From contig AP031351.1 of the NCBI GenBank assembly GCA_037833965.1, forward strand, positions 24,874,501-24,938,500: a stretch of DNA of 64,000 bases. Direction: 5' to 3'. The translations under genes were made by a program, and so were the position numbers. Source of the stretch: Marchantia polymorpha subsp. ruderalis (lineage: Eukaryota > Streptophyta > Marchantiopsida > Marchantiales > Marchantiaceae). Every line of letters begins with the position of its first letter. Positions within the stretch are counted from its first letter, which is position 1. Below, one piece after another: positions 47,961-59,949 of the stretch. The notes beneath the pieces are model-generated. The model saw nothing but the letters and a program-made list of their open reading frames with translations, had not been told where the DNA came from and made no database searches.

Positions 47961-50157
47961 ACATAAATGTGATAATGATAAATAAATTTGATTTTTATTA
48001 GGATTTGCAATATATATTTACCAATTCCAAAGTTTTTTTATACAAGTGATAATGTAGATCACTTTGCTTCATTATAATGTAGATTTTTATAATACTTTTG
48101 GCAAAGCTTGATAATTGTACATTATTATACATCATAAGCATGTCTCAACTCTTTGTAACATACAACTTGACATTATTTTTTATCTATGTTTTTTTTATGC
48201 ATTTTTATCTTTGAATTGCAAACTAATACTTGAAATCTAATCAGAATTTAATTAAATTCTAGATCAAAACCATATTCTAAATCCTGAATTTCAATAAAAT
48301 GATTATCGCAAATGATGATTTATGATTTATGATTTATTTATGATATTGAAATATCAAAATTTCAATATGATTATCGCACAAATTTATTCATATAAAAATA
48401 TACATCTTTTCTTCTAGATTGAAAGAATTCATCCCAAGAAAGTTGAAATCTAATAAATTATATATTTCATATACAAAAATCCTCAAGCATGTAATATTAT
48501 TTAATAATTATGAATTTTTTCAAATTATTAAATCAATTATAATATTATTATATAATTATGAATTACTTATATATTATTCAAGATTCAAATCAACATCAAT
48601 GATTTTTGATGTTATATACTGAACATGTGATATAAATTTAATATTCGAATTTTTTATTGCAAATTTTAGTAAAAAAATGAAATTTCAAAATGATGTTTGA
48701 CATACCATAACAAATTGTCAATTTATGAAGAAAATCACTTCTTCAATTATTTTTTTGAAATGCTTAGCAGGTTTTAGAGTATATTAGTTCTCATAGTTAT
48801 TGATGAGATCATTGATCAGGAATATTTGAATGTGGGATATGATTTCTTGCAGTAAAACATGTTATTTTTGTCAAGAATTATACTTAGTATTGATGAAATA
48901 TATACGTAATATATATATTAGAAAAATGTATACTTGATGATTTTATTATAATAAATTGTCATCTTTTCACGGCTTGATAAAGGATTCCTTGCAATATGTG
49001 TGATAGATTAGATAAATTATCAAAATGTTTGAAATTACATTACATTTCTAATTCAGTGTAAATAAATTGCAACCCAGATTGAAATGAGCTGACTGCCATA
49101 ATACTCTTGGACTATTAGACTAGAAAACTTCGATATATTCTCATAGATGTAAAATTTCGATATGGATGAGAGTCTCTCATGATGTATTTTATCATTATGA
49201 TTATATATGATACTAAAACTCATCTAACTCCTTGTTTCATCAATAATTTAACGCTTACATCTCGAGTCAACCATGCAATCATTAGTGTAGAACATTTCCT
49301 GATCCACATATTTGCATCTTCAATACTCATATGTAACTATAGTATAACCTGTACCAATGCTCAATATAAACTGTAGGACATCCGGAAGTGAGAGTCTACC
49401 TACTTGTGATATCCCTATGATGGCCTTGAAGTTTGATGGAGCTATGAACAACGATTTGTCATGTTTGTGTCAAAAGTGGAGAAAAGACTTTATTACTAAT
49501 CAACGTATCATTCATTATGTCTTCACACATGATTGAATAGCAATGGACGGTGTAATCCTTGATAGTACACATAATATTATGTTAGGTGATTACTCGTATA
49601 AGTTTTGATCTTGATAGTTGTACTATACTGTTGATTGCACTAGGAATTGGTTTCTATGGTATTTTTCGGCTTCTACTTTTGACCAAAAATTTCTTCGTAT
49701 ATATAATGTTTGACATATTATTACAAACTTTCAAACCTATCAAGAAAGTCACTTCTTGAAATTTTTTTATTATGCTTGACAGTTTTTGAGAGTATATAAT
49801 CTCTCATAGTTATTGATGACATCATCAATCAGGAATAGTACTATGGTATATTTCGGTGCTAACTATAATTTTCCTCGTCTTTGGGCTATGTCTCTGGCTT
49901 TTTTCCTTTCAAGCCACAAAGGAAGGGGATGGATGAACGTAAACCGGCGCGAGTTGGCGACGACGGTGAGAGTGGCGCGATGCCATACGGATGCCTTATC
50001 CGAATGCGTCCGCCATCCATGGCATCCGCCTTGGCTGGGCTTCGTCTGGCTGAGGGCGGGCAACGATCAAGGCAGGGCCAGGGGACGAGGCAGTGCGACT
50101 GGGAACTAGTACTGGGAAGGGCCGAGACGAGGGACGAGGATTCCAAGCACAGCAGCT
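47961..50157. other. AT-rich intergenic sequence, then 5' region of RPL15
   Basis: No gene is recognised before 50,158. A diverged direct repeat lies at 48,690-48,824 and 49,704-49,838. GC content rises sharply from about 49,860, marking the promoter and 5' UTR of RPL15. Confidence 0.45.
48690..49838. repeat. Diverged 135-bp direct repeat, copies 1,014 bp apart
   Basis: Copies 48,690-48,824 and 49,704-49,838 both begin with ATGTTTGACAT. They share AAGTCACTTCTT-like, GAGTATAT and CTCATAGTTATTGATGA blocks and end ATCAGGAATA. They may be remnants of short terminal repeats or a segmental duplication. The 880 bases between them have no coding content. Confidence 0.7.
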
Positions 50158-51646
50158 ATGGCGTCCGCGATCGCTGCATCCGTTGCTGCCAGCTCTGTCG
50201 CACCGCTTCAGAGCGCCTGCGTTTCTCAGGTTGGAATTGGACGCGGACATGCTTACGCGTATGTGTTTTTTCCTCGACCGAATTCTCAGCTGAGCTCTTG
50301 AGCCCGGAATTATGACGCTGGATTGATTGCCTTGGCTTGTGAATTTTGACAGGGAAACGCATTGAGCGTGAAGGGCACTTCTATTTCGTCCGCATTTGTG
50401 ACCGGCCAGAAGCTGCAGAAATGTTTGTCTGCCGCTCCTCTGAGGAAGAGAACGGCTGTGGTTAAGGCTCAGGCCCAGGCCCAAGCCGAGGTCGAGATTG
50501 AAGATGTCACAGGTATGTCTGTAAAGGTTTTCCTGGATTGAGGTCGATTTTGCTTGGATTTCCATAGAATTAAACTGAGAACGCCCAGTAGCCGAGGTCG
50601 CATCTTTCAATTTTAATATTCTCGTTTCTCGTCCCCTGCATTGCCCTTCTTCTTAGGGTTGTTGCGAGAGCATTTTGAGAATAGTAAGATTGACTAAGAG
50701 GTTTCTTCGTGGGTTGTTCTCAGAGAGGTTCCGCCTCGGAAACCTATCGCCTCAACCAGGCTCAAGAAAGAGGAACAAAAGAAAGGGTAGAGGTATTGCT
50801 GCCGGTCAAGGTGCCAGTTGTGGTTTTGGTATGCGTGGGCAAAAATCCAGGTCAGGTTCAGGTGTTCGCCCTGGATTTGAAGGAGGTCAAATGCCCCTTT
50901 ACAGAAGACTCCCTAAGCTCAAGGGTATCGCTGGAGGTACTCTCTCTCTCTCTCTTTCTCTGTGGATTCGACTTTCAAGTCGATGTATATTTAACGAAAT
51001 TTGACGGAACGGAGTTGTGGAGGAGGGTTTTGTAGTGTCTGATCAGTCTCATTTTTCCATATGGCGAACTTCAGTTTATACGATAGTGTGGAATCGTCTT
51101 GACGGTTGAATTCGGGTATTGCCAGGAATGGGCGCCGGACTACCCAAGTTCGTGACCGTGAATCTGTGCGACATTGCCGAAGCTGGTTTCGAAGAAGGAG
51201 AGGAAGTTACTCTAGAGAACCTCGTGGAGCGACGTGTCATCAATCCTTCCGGAAGGGACTCGAGACTTAGACTGAAGGTATGACGGGGTTCATGTACGTC
51301 TGGGTTTCGACAGCATTGTCTGCAATCCGGGTCAATTGTCTTCCATGAATCCGTGCTATTTCTTTTCGACGGTTTTGTCAGACGTCGTGCCCATTTTCCT
51401 GACCTTTATTACTCGTGGTATTTGGCTTCTGCTCAGGTCCTTGCCGATGGAGAGCTAGACACCAAGCTGACCATCAAGGCAGGCTCATTCTCTGCAGCCG
51501 CGAGGGAGAAATTGGAGGCCGCTGGATGCACGCTGGTCGATGTACCCGGACGAAAGAAATGGTTATCGGAGAGCTACATGAAGAACCAAGCGCGTGCTGA
51601 TGAGTACTTCGCCAAGAAAAGGGCTGGAGCAGAGGAAAGCTCATAG
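50158..51646 (+). CDS. RPL15: Plastid ribosomal protein uL15 (L15), five exons
   Basis: A component of the large subunit of the chloroplast ribosome. Exons are 50158-50229, 50353-50512, 50724-50936, 51126-51277 and 51437-51646. All junctions are GT/AG and in frame, giving 268 residues, close to the usual length of the nuclear-encoded plastid protein. Residues 1 to about 65 form a Ser/Ala/Val-rich transit peptide ([20 protein letters not shown]). The mature part has the uL15 core: [60 protein letters not shown], and the C-terminal signature-like [20 protein letters not shown] plus [13 protein letters not shown]. The N-terminal Arg/Gly stretch binds 23S rRNA in known structures. The start is the first ATG in the GC-rich leader and gives a typical transit peptide. 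Expression is probably constitutive in green tissue. Confidence 0.93.
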
Positions 51647-51976
51647 ACAGGAATCTTAGCCCAAGCTGAGTTTTATAAGACTATCCATTGACGTCGAAAT
51701 GACAAGCAGCTTTCGAGCCAAGTTGTATTTGTGTACAGGCAGCTCAAATGCCACAAGTATTTAGCACAGGGATCTGGGCCCCCGCTGAAGAATTTTTCCT
51801 ACTTCTAACCTCTGACGGACCGAGGCCGTGTCTTCTGGGAGAGCCTGAGCACCATATTCAGTGTAGGACAATTAGTGAAGTGATCCGAGGGAGGTTGCAG
51901 CTGCGGATGAAAGAAAGTAGTGCACATCACTGTTATTAAGCATTCATTTTATGTGACCAAAAGTCCGCAAGGACCT

Positions 51977-52252
51977 ATGGATGCCATGACCCCCGTTTCC
52001 GCATTCTTCGCACCTCACTCCATTGCATTGCCCACACCCCATTTGATGGCTTCGATGACTGCTTTCTCGTTGCGATCTTCCTTCCCTCGCCCACAACGTG
52101 CGCTCGCTGCCGTGCACTGTCGACCGGCGAGGGTTGTAAAGTTACCCGGACTCTTCGTTTGTCACACTTCAATTCTTCGCAGGATTTATTCATCCGCCAG
52201 ATTTTACCTGCTCTTTTTTTTCGTTCACCCCGAAGAGTCCGCAAGGAGATGA
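51977..52252 (+). other. Transit-peptide-like open frame just downstream of RPL15
   Basis: From ATG 51,977 the frame reads MDAMTPVSAFFAPHSIALPT, then HLMASMTAFSLRSSFPRPQR, then an Ala/Arg/Val-rich segment, and ends at TGA (about 52,250). The Ser/Ala/Arg-rich, acid-poor composition is that of a plastid transit peptide. It might be a first exon whose downstream exons are not recognised, part of the RPL15 3' region, or chance. No mature domain follows. Confidence 0.25.
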
Positions 52253-52260
52253 ATTCATCG

Positions 52261-52291
52261 ACAGTGAAACATGCTTCGCATGTTTCACTGT
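52261..52291. repeat. Perfect 14-bp inverted repeat with 3-base loop
   Basis: ACAGTGAAACATGC, TTC, GCATGTTTCACTGT: an uninterrupted 14-bp stem with a three-base loop, about 600 bases downstream of RPL15. In RNA it would be a stable hairpin. Confidence 0.9.
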
Positions 52292-54890
52292 TTGCTAACG
52301 TTGGTTTCACAAAAAAGATGACCGTCAACTGGATGGAAAGAAAAACAGAACTGCGCTATATCGTGTAATTACTAAAGACCAATGGCCACCACATTGGCTG
52401 TGCCATTAGATAATGCCCATGTTCGTACAACCGTAGAAAATTTATCACTAGAAGTGACTTCTTCCGCGTGCAATGTCCTTGAACATGTCCATATTCTTGC
52501 AATATATTGGAACGGTGATCACTGTTCACCTCTCGAGTCGGGAATCCAGGTAAGGATACACCAAAACAATTCGCGTGACATAAATGCCAACAAATACATT
52601 ACCTAACAATGTCGACAGAGTCCAAATGCCCCCTAAACTGTTTCAAATTCTCTGAACACCAAAGTGTTCGGTCCAATTGTGTTATAATTCTACAATTTGG
52701 TTAAAATGGTAATACTATATGATAATACGAGAACAACTAAGCGAATTCAGGAAACCTTGGGTCAATCTTTATATAGAATACTAGATTTGTTTTGCTATCT
52801 TGGCTCATATATTTTATGCCATGATGAATCTCAAGATAACTTGTAGCACAATTAACCAACAATCATTCACAATCACATACTGCAAGCAATTGTGTAGGTA
52901 TGAAGAATAGTGTTTACAATCACATACATCTCTCATTTAAGATGTAAGAGTTTTAGTTGTAAATAATTTAGCTCTTATAGCACTATTGACAGCAACTAAT
53001 AGAGACGTGTAGATAAGCAATTTGCACATTTGGATAAGCAATGTGTAGATTCACTGTATGAAGCTCACATATAAACACTGTTATACCGAAAGCGCGTGAA
53101 TTTTGTTGATACCCAGTGGTTTTAGAGATTGAAAGATTCTCAGCCTCCCTAAACACGTGAGAGTGTTCGCCCTTGTTCCTCTTGATAAGGCTTGAGTTTT
53201 CTTTAGATCAAATCTACATTCTACAACCGTGTAGATATATGAAACATTCGTGGGACCGTAACTGCGGTAAAATGTTAGGATTTTTGCTCAAACTTTTTTT
53301 CGGTACGGAAGGCATGGAACTTCCGCCTTAAAAAGGTACTTTACTTGCATCGCTCAACATGCACTTGAGTTCTGGCAGAAGTAGCAACAAGGCCGATTGA
53401 CTTTTCATCGGTGACGATTAACTGAGCAGATTTCGTCGGGCTCCGTTGCGACTTTCTGAAGTAAGAGTGTAGAAGGGCTTTATTTCTATATCATTCTTAA
53501 ATAAAAACACTAGCTACAAAAATGCTCCCAATTCAGATTTTTCCTCGCCAAGGGAGATCTTGAACCCATTAGCAAGTACATCTCCCAAAAAAGAAGTATA
53601 GGACGAGAACAAGAACAAAACTTGAAGCTGAGACATACAGCTGAGACTAAAGGGTGCCATATGTTCTCCTTCAATCGGATCATGGCATACATGAACTTAT
53701 GAACTTATGATCTGTTATGAAGAAATATTGCCAATCTTTCATCACAGACCACTTGTGTACACTAGTTTCACATGATCTGGCACGTGGGCCTTTCGGTTCG
53801 GAGTTTAACTCACCATCGACACGATGCGCTAAACAACTTCGCAGAGGCTCCTCCGCCGCACAAGGTTGTACCAGTTAGACAAAACAGGAAAAAGTAACAA
53901 TCTTTGCAGAAACTGTTGTCATGCAAACACGAATACAATATGAATCAAGACAGCGTCTTCTCTCCTCCATAAAACGCCCTCGCGAGTGACTAGTTGCAAA
54001 AGACGAAACTCAAGCGCCTCATGCAAACATACAGACTGTAGACATATTCAAGCCAACAGACAAGCCTACGACAGCTCCTCGATTCAAACTTCGGCAGACC
54101 AGAGACGAGGATAAGGAAAGACAAGGATGATTTCAGACACTGCTTTGAAAGTGACCCAGCAGTATTGTCCCATCGGGCGATGCGTGAGGAGTTCCCACTG
54201 TAGCATATTGAAAGTCGCCAATTTGGTGCCTTCCAACGTCCGTGCCGCCCGTGCAATAACCGAGCAGCAGATGTTCAACCTCCACCTTGTATCTTAGACA
54301 GCACCTATAATCTCACGGAAAACTCAGTGCCAAGCACACAACACAAAACTCGGGACGTCCAGAAACAAGCTAGATTTATCCTACGTGCCGAGCAAATCCT
54401 CATGCGACATCCGGAATATGATATCTGAGACAAAAAAGAATATTTCAGGCTTAAGATAGCGGTTACACTAAGAGTACCATGGCGCTGAGAATGTACAGCC
54501 TTACCAAAGGCACAAAAAATAATATTTGGCACTCGTTGGCCTAGGCCTTCACTATTGTAGTCGTCCCCATAACGAAGTGGCATATATCTCTCTGAGGCCT
54601 CTAATCCTCGATGTTTCACTTCCCTCATCTCACTGGCTCCCACCACGAATTCAGATTAATAAGACATAAGCCAGTCATGAGATCTACGAGCTCAGAACGG
54701 AGACTCTTTTCTTCTTAACACTGCTCAACTTTCTGCGATCGTGAACAGATTACCGCAGAAAATTCTTGCGTCCCTTTGAAGAAATCGAAAGTGCTATGAA
54801 TGATCGAAATAGCCGGTGTTTATTTCCCACAAAGAGCATATTGAAGAAAATCACAGCGAGTCTCTTTCTGTCCTATTAATAACCAAATTC
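52292..54890. other. Spacer and probable 3' region of the PRA1 gene
   Basis: 52.6-53.3 kb is AT-rich and has no gene. The part nearest 54,890 should be the 3' UTR of the PRA1 gene. Frames of 60-113 codons (for example minus 54,646-54,305) have no recognisable domain. Confidence 0.4.
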
Positions 54891-55505
54891 TCAAACATGG
54901 CTCACAATAACCGGTGGTTGTGCAGTTCCGGTTCCCAGAAATGAAAGGAAACCTCCGGGAGCTTCTTGGTCATCCAAGAAAAGATCGTCGGGAACCCTAA
55001 AGGCACCGTGAGCGGAGATAACTGCTGCTCCCAGGAGACTAGCAGAGATCAGGATCGAACCAACGTCCGTCAACGTTAGGCCTACGACGGTGATCACTGA
55101 CATGAGCACCAAAATCTCCCTTTCTGTAAATGTCCGTCCCCACAAAACCAGAGGATCTCGTCGAACCATATACAAATATGCCCACGCAGCTACGATGACA
55201 GACAAACTGAGTAAAGAGAATGGATGCCAGAACAAGCTAGAGCCGACAAAGACGAGGAGACAGATGATGTAATTGATGCGGAAATAGCCCATATTTTTTC
55301 GTACACGCGTTACTGCTTCGCTGAAGGACTCGGGCTTGGCAAAGGCATTGCGATCGACCATTTCCGCCCATGGCCGTCTCTGCGCAAGTGCAAACTTCGC
55401 CGCTTCATGTGCGTGTGATAAGAAGGCCCTTGCTGCAGGTGTAGGAGTGATCCCACCCGCATTCGCAGTTGGCTGAGATACCGGTAACGCGGCAGTACCG
55501 GCCAT
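54891..55505 (-). CDS. PRA1-family protein (prenylated Rab acceptor), intronless
   Basis: A small endomembrane protein. Plant PRA1 proteins sit in ER, Golgi and endosomal membranes and interact with prenylated Rab GTPases in vesicle traffic. There are 204 residues from the ATG at 55,505; a GTG lies four codons earlier but ATG is the natural start. The N-terminal cytosolic part has RPWAEMVDRNAFAKPESFSE and ATRVRKNMGYFRINY-like sequence (here TRVRKNMGYFRINYI), the hallmark start of the PRA1 domain. Two hydrophobic hairpins follow: about 80-125 (CLLVFVGSSLFWHPFSLLSL and VIVAAWAYLYM) and about 137-175 (LVLMSVITVVGLTLTDVGS and ISASLLGAAVISAHGAF). The sequence then gives FRVPDDLFLDDQE and a short Gly/Pro tail. 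Length and layout are typical. The absence of introns is usual for plant PRA1 genes. Confidence 0.92.
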   Translation of the reverse strand: MAGTAALPVSQPTANAGGITPTPAARAFLSHAHEAAKFALAQRRPWAEMVDRNAFAKPESFSEAVTRVRKNMGYFRINYIICLLVFVGSSLFWHPFSLLSLSVIVAAWAYLYMVRRDPLVLWGRTFTEREILVLMSVITVVGLTLTDVGSILISASLLGAAVISAHGAFRVPDDLFLDDQEAPGGFLSFLGTGTAQPPVIVSHV

Positions 55506-56984
55506 AATGACTTCCACAACCTCGACCCCTCCAAAACCTTCCCTCTCCTGCTCCTGCTCCTCGTGCTCCCTTCAGATCTGTGAAAAGGCCTGCCCACGAC
55601 CTCGTGTTCTCTTTCGTTCGTCTTCTCCTCACCTAGCGAAGGTCAATTCCTCAATGAAGCCCACTCACCGCGCACAAACGACGATCGCAAATCTGAAACC
55701 ACCACAACCCTCGTTCAGATCCAAGAAGGCCTTATCAACTGCGTCAGTGCTCTGCTCTGCTCTCCTCTCCTCGACTTCACACGCCGTGCCCTGGCCGGTC
55801 TCTCTCCTCCGCGTCAATTCATCCACCCCAAATTGAGCGGACTACATGCCCAGATCCGCACTGAACTCGACTCGACGAAACCCGAAAAGAACTCAAACAA
55901 CAAAGCAAACAAAGCGAAAGCGTGCGACGCAAAGCAAAGCAAAAGCATCTGGCCACGAGACTCACTCCCACCACCACTGCCACTCCCGCTTCCGAGTCCT
56001 TTCGTCACCACCGAACAAACCCTCCCTTCCTTCTTTCCTTCCTGCTCCTTGTCCTCTGACGCACGCGAGTGAGCGAGCGAGCGAGGCGATGCGATGCGAT
56101 GTAAAACGGGCCTGCCTCGTCCTCGACCTCGTCCGCTTCCCCTCGCCTTCCCTTCCCTTCGCTTCCCTGCGCCCTCGTCCGCCTTCCCTCGCTCGCCCTT
56201 GAAGAAGCTGCCGCGGGGACGTCGGACGTGCGGTCCGGATGTCGTGCTGACTCTGACGGATCGTGTCAGACTATTCCCATTCTCATCTGCAGATCTGGGC
56301 CGTCCATCTTGGTTCTCCGTCCTCCTCCGACAAGACTGGGCACGTACTCCTGTTCGGTGCTGTGCTGGAGCCTTTCGATTGCTCGGCCGGTTTTGCTGTT
56401 CACGTCTGTTCTTGTACCGGTATGTGAAGTATTAAAGTACGATAGTACAATATGACATAAGAATTTGTATTGGGAAAAAATGGAAATTAACAAAAGTGGG
56501 TAGACGGCTAAGTAATTGCTATTTTGTTCGCTTTCTAGTCTAATATATTGGATACCCAAGAATTGCCGAGCATTGGCCGAGCATTTACTTTGGTCTTCTG
56601 TTCCAGACTGCCACTTCGTAAAATGTGATTGTGTTCGATTAGCCTTACCATTGAATGAAGACAACTCTTCACGATACAGAAAAAAATCAAAACGACCCAT
56701 GAAGACTTATGATTCAGAGTAAACTCTTTATGGACGATGAATTTTCCAATTTTGAAATTCTTCGTACATTTTGAAAATTTTCAAGAAACTCATCGTACAT
56801 TTTTCAAAAAGAGATTCAAAAATTTCAAAGATACTCAGATTATTTAATATTTCAGATCTTGATCACGTAATATATCTGCATTTATTGCGAGATATTGAAA
56901 TTTCTAGAGAATAATATACATAGAATGCAACACGGTTCTGCATTAAAAAAAATTGCCCAATTTCCCAAATTCCTACTCAAATGA

Positions 56985-57004
56985 GGAAATTACTTGATGG
57001 CACC
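56985..57004. repeat. Copy of the dispersed TACTTGATGG motif
   Basis: GAAATTACTTGATGGCACCA matches the copy at 2624-2640 and is the reverse complement of the motif at 3.7 and 9.8 kb. Confidence 0.5.
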
Positions 57005-57048
57005 ACAACAATTGTTGTGTCTCATCAACTAATTTGAGTTTTCCAGGG

Positions 57049-57098
57049 ATCACATAAAATAATTATCTCTACTCAAAGAGATATTTGGATTATGTGAT
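57049..57098. repeat. Imperfect hairpin
   Basis: ATCACATA plus TATCTCT on the left pair with AGAGATA plus TATGTGAT on the right, around a six-base centre, with a mismatched internal stretch. Confidence 0.6.
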
Positions 57099-57865
57099 TT
57101 TTTTTCAAAATAATTTCACAACGATTTCTCTCAAATAAGACAGCAATAATGTTCATGAAAATGTTAGTTTGGTTTTATTCTTTCGTATTTTTCAACCATT
57201 TTTCATCAATTGAATATATATTTTTTGATATAGCGATTGATTACGGTTTGAAAATTGATGAAGTAATTTTATTGAGCACAATATATATTTATCATTTATC
57301 TGTAATCTTCCAAAGAGCTTCAATATTGTGACTTGTATCACGCTAATGTACATCAATGGAATGCAAGTTTATAAAAATGGATAAAATATTCTTGTGCATC
57401 AAGAGCATGTTTTTAACAGCCAAGATTTTCGTAAATGACTTATTGTTCAAAACAGTTCAAATTTTTTCATAAGTTTCAAGAAAATATAGTTGATCAAAAC
57501 TAGACATCGTGAAATCTCATTGTTATAAAATGACAAATTCTTCATGTTATCAAACTCATTTGATTAAATTACCTCCATTTGTAGAATAATATATATGTCA
57601 CAGCTTCTTTGATTATAGTTATAAAGTTACTTACGTTATTAATTCCAGAATGATATATTTAAATGTAATGTCAGATGATATATCGTTCTGCAAATGTTAA
57701 GGAAATTTGGAGCACTTGACTTTTGTATCCAGTATCCACATGCAAAAATTAAACGCGCAGATGATTTTCTTTTTAAAGTTGAAAATTAATGAAATCAATT
57801 CAGTGTTCAATTTTTCACTCTACTCCTCGTAATTGATTTAGAAGAATATTAGAAGAATATAAATC

Positions 57866-58092
57866 AACAAGTTCGAGGATTTGTTCACTAAAGTATGACA
57901 AGCAATGACAATCGATCAATGAAACTTGTAAAGTCATATAGTGATCAATTCGTTAATATGTTATCGAAAGCCGCCATTGTATATACCAAATCAAAAACTC
58001 TGCTATCAAAAGCCACAATTAGATATTCCAAATCCCAAACTATCCTGTTGTATGAAAAATTGCGACTAAATTCAATAAATAATGAGAAATAG
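57866..58092 (+). repeat. Possible copia end fragment with a 45-bp tandem unit
   Basis: EDLFTK-like coding near 57,875 resembles the 'DIFTK' end of copia RNase H. It is followed in another frame by two tandem units (LSKAAIVYTKSKT / LSKATIRYSKSQT). This is weak evidence for a second copia remnant. Confidence 0.25.
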
Positions 58093-59949
58093 TGATCATA
58101 TTCATTACACCGGGTATCCATTATATAAAGCTTAATTTTTCTCAAGTATTTACATTTTCTTCTCTTATACACAAAGTCAAAGGACGTCAACTCAAAATAT
58201 ATTTTTTAAAAATCGGACAATCAATATTACGAGTGACGTCGCTGTTCAAACATCATTGATAAATTCAATAGTCACCCTATGATAAATTCTTTCCACAATC
58301 AAAATAAAAAAAATATGTTGGCATGTTACCTTATATCATGATAATCCAGAAATATTTTTAGCACGAGCAAATACCAAATTTATAATGTTAGCATAGATAT
58401 CCAAACTTTAGAAAATAATGTACAAGCTGTAGGACTATTTTCTGTAGGCTCTTCTGCCACGATATATGCTCTGGTTGGGATCTGAATGCGGCGAAATGTA
58501 CAAGGCGACACAACGACTTCGAACAACAAACGGGAGCACACGATGATAGTGAACGGAGCAAGGAACGGATAATTGAGAGCTCCTTGGAGGCGCCAGACGA
58601 AATATTTCAACTGAAACTTTCTCACCCACTTCGGGCGAGGAGGATCCAGGTGGACGTCTGAAAGCCGTCGATCCCCGCCGGATCGGCAGTGAGCAACTCC
58701 TTCCACCTTCCTGTTCAGAATCTGTTGCTTTGCTCGAAAGTTCGACTGCATCCCTCGGATTCCCTCCGTCCCTCGCTCCATCCATCCATCCCTCGCCTCG
58801 GTTCATCGGACATCGTCCTCTTCGGCTGACTGACTCCACCCGCCGAGCCGCATTGGAGCAACCATCGCCGACTGCAGCAGTAAGCTCTAGACCCGATCCT
58901 CTGAATCTCTCGAACAAGTTCAATGTTCGATGTAATGTGGTGGTCTGTCCGGGCCCAGAGAAGCAAGCAAGTGCGTCGTTTCAAGTCGTTCGAGTCTGCG
59001 GAATCGAGCGCGTCAAGATGGTTCACGATCGGCGAGCTACATCTGCAAGAAATTGTTCGTTCGGATCTTCGAACTGAAGTCCTCATTTTGCAAATCGTGG
59101 TACACCGACAAGACATTCGCAATGAGTGTTCGGTTTTCCCTGAGCGTCGATGATAATTTGGGAAATAATCTCAATGTGCAGCACTGTCAGTGAGACACGC
59201 TTGCAAGCCAAAATTTGGCAATTGTTTCGTTCCCTTGCAAATAAGGCGATCTGAAGAACGAACGATAAAAACCTGATCAGTTTCGAGACCGTAAATGACA
59301 AACCCGCATTTTCGTGATGTGCGTGAGCGTAGGGGATGGCCAGAAGCTCGTCACTTCAGTTTCCTTCCTAACGCGCATTGTACATTCTTGCTCGGTGGAA
59401 AAGACTTTGATTGTTTCTCTGTTCTGTAGTGGAGTGATCCACCCCGCCCGTTGAGCAGCTGGGTTGCTACTTTGATGCATATGGACGTTAGTACCGGAAG
59501 TGGTACGGACGTGGGCCGAGACATTTAAAACCGACTCGTAACCCGGTAAAGATATATCTAATCATCTTTGAACCATGCTTGAGTAATTCAATCTGCTTTA
59601 CGATACGGGCTTACGGGCTTTGTCGATAGCAGAAACGTAGCGAATTTTTGAAGCCGTGGTTTAGCCGTTGGGTGCACCTAGCGACGGGCCGGGCTGGGCG
59701 GAAAGGAAGAGTCATGCACGAGTGAGTGTCTAGGACTGGAGCACCGTTATGCACTTTTGGTGAAGTGATGCTGTTTGAGTAAACAAGAAAATGAACAAGT
59801 CAACGACCAGTGCAGGTCAAGGCAGAATGAAAATTGCACTGAGTTATGTTTATACTCCCCGTGGCAATACTTGGCAAGGCTGGCAATCACCGCATCTACT
59901 GCTCCTGGAGAAACGCTTCACCGAGTGAGCAGAAGGATCTGCGGTCCCA

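Larger units (their letters stand above)
55506..59949. other. Upstream of PRA1 (GC-rich), AT-rich core, upstream of RIB43A-like gene
   Basis: 55.5-56.4 kb is GC-rich with pyrimidine runs (CCTTCCTTCTTTCCTTCC; TCGCCTTCCC) and is the likely PRA1 promoter/5' UTR. 56.4-58.4 kb is AT-rich with a few repeats and no gene. 58.4-59.3 kb is again GC-richer, with overlapping frames up to 162 codons that lack domains. 59.3-59.95 kb should include the 5' region of the RIB43A-like gene. Confidence 0.4.

Noticed and set aside
58435-58923. 162-codon minus-strand frame
   Set aside because: It overlaps other open frames in a GC-rich block, has no domain, and probably lies in upstream regulatory sequence.
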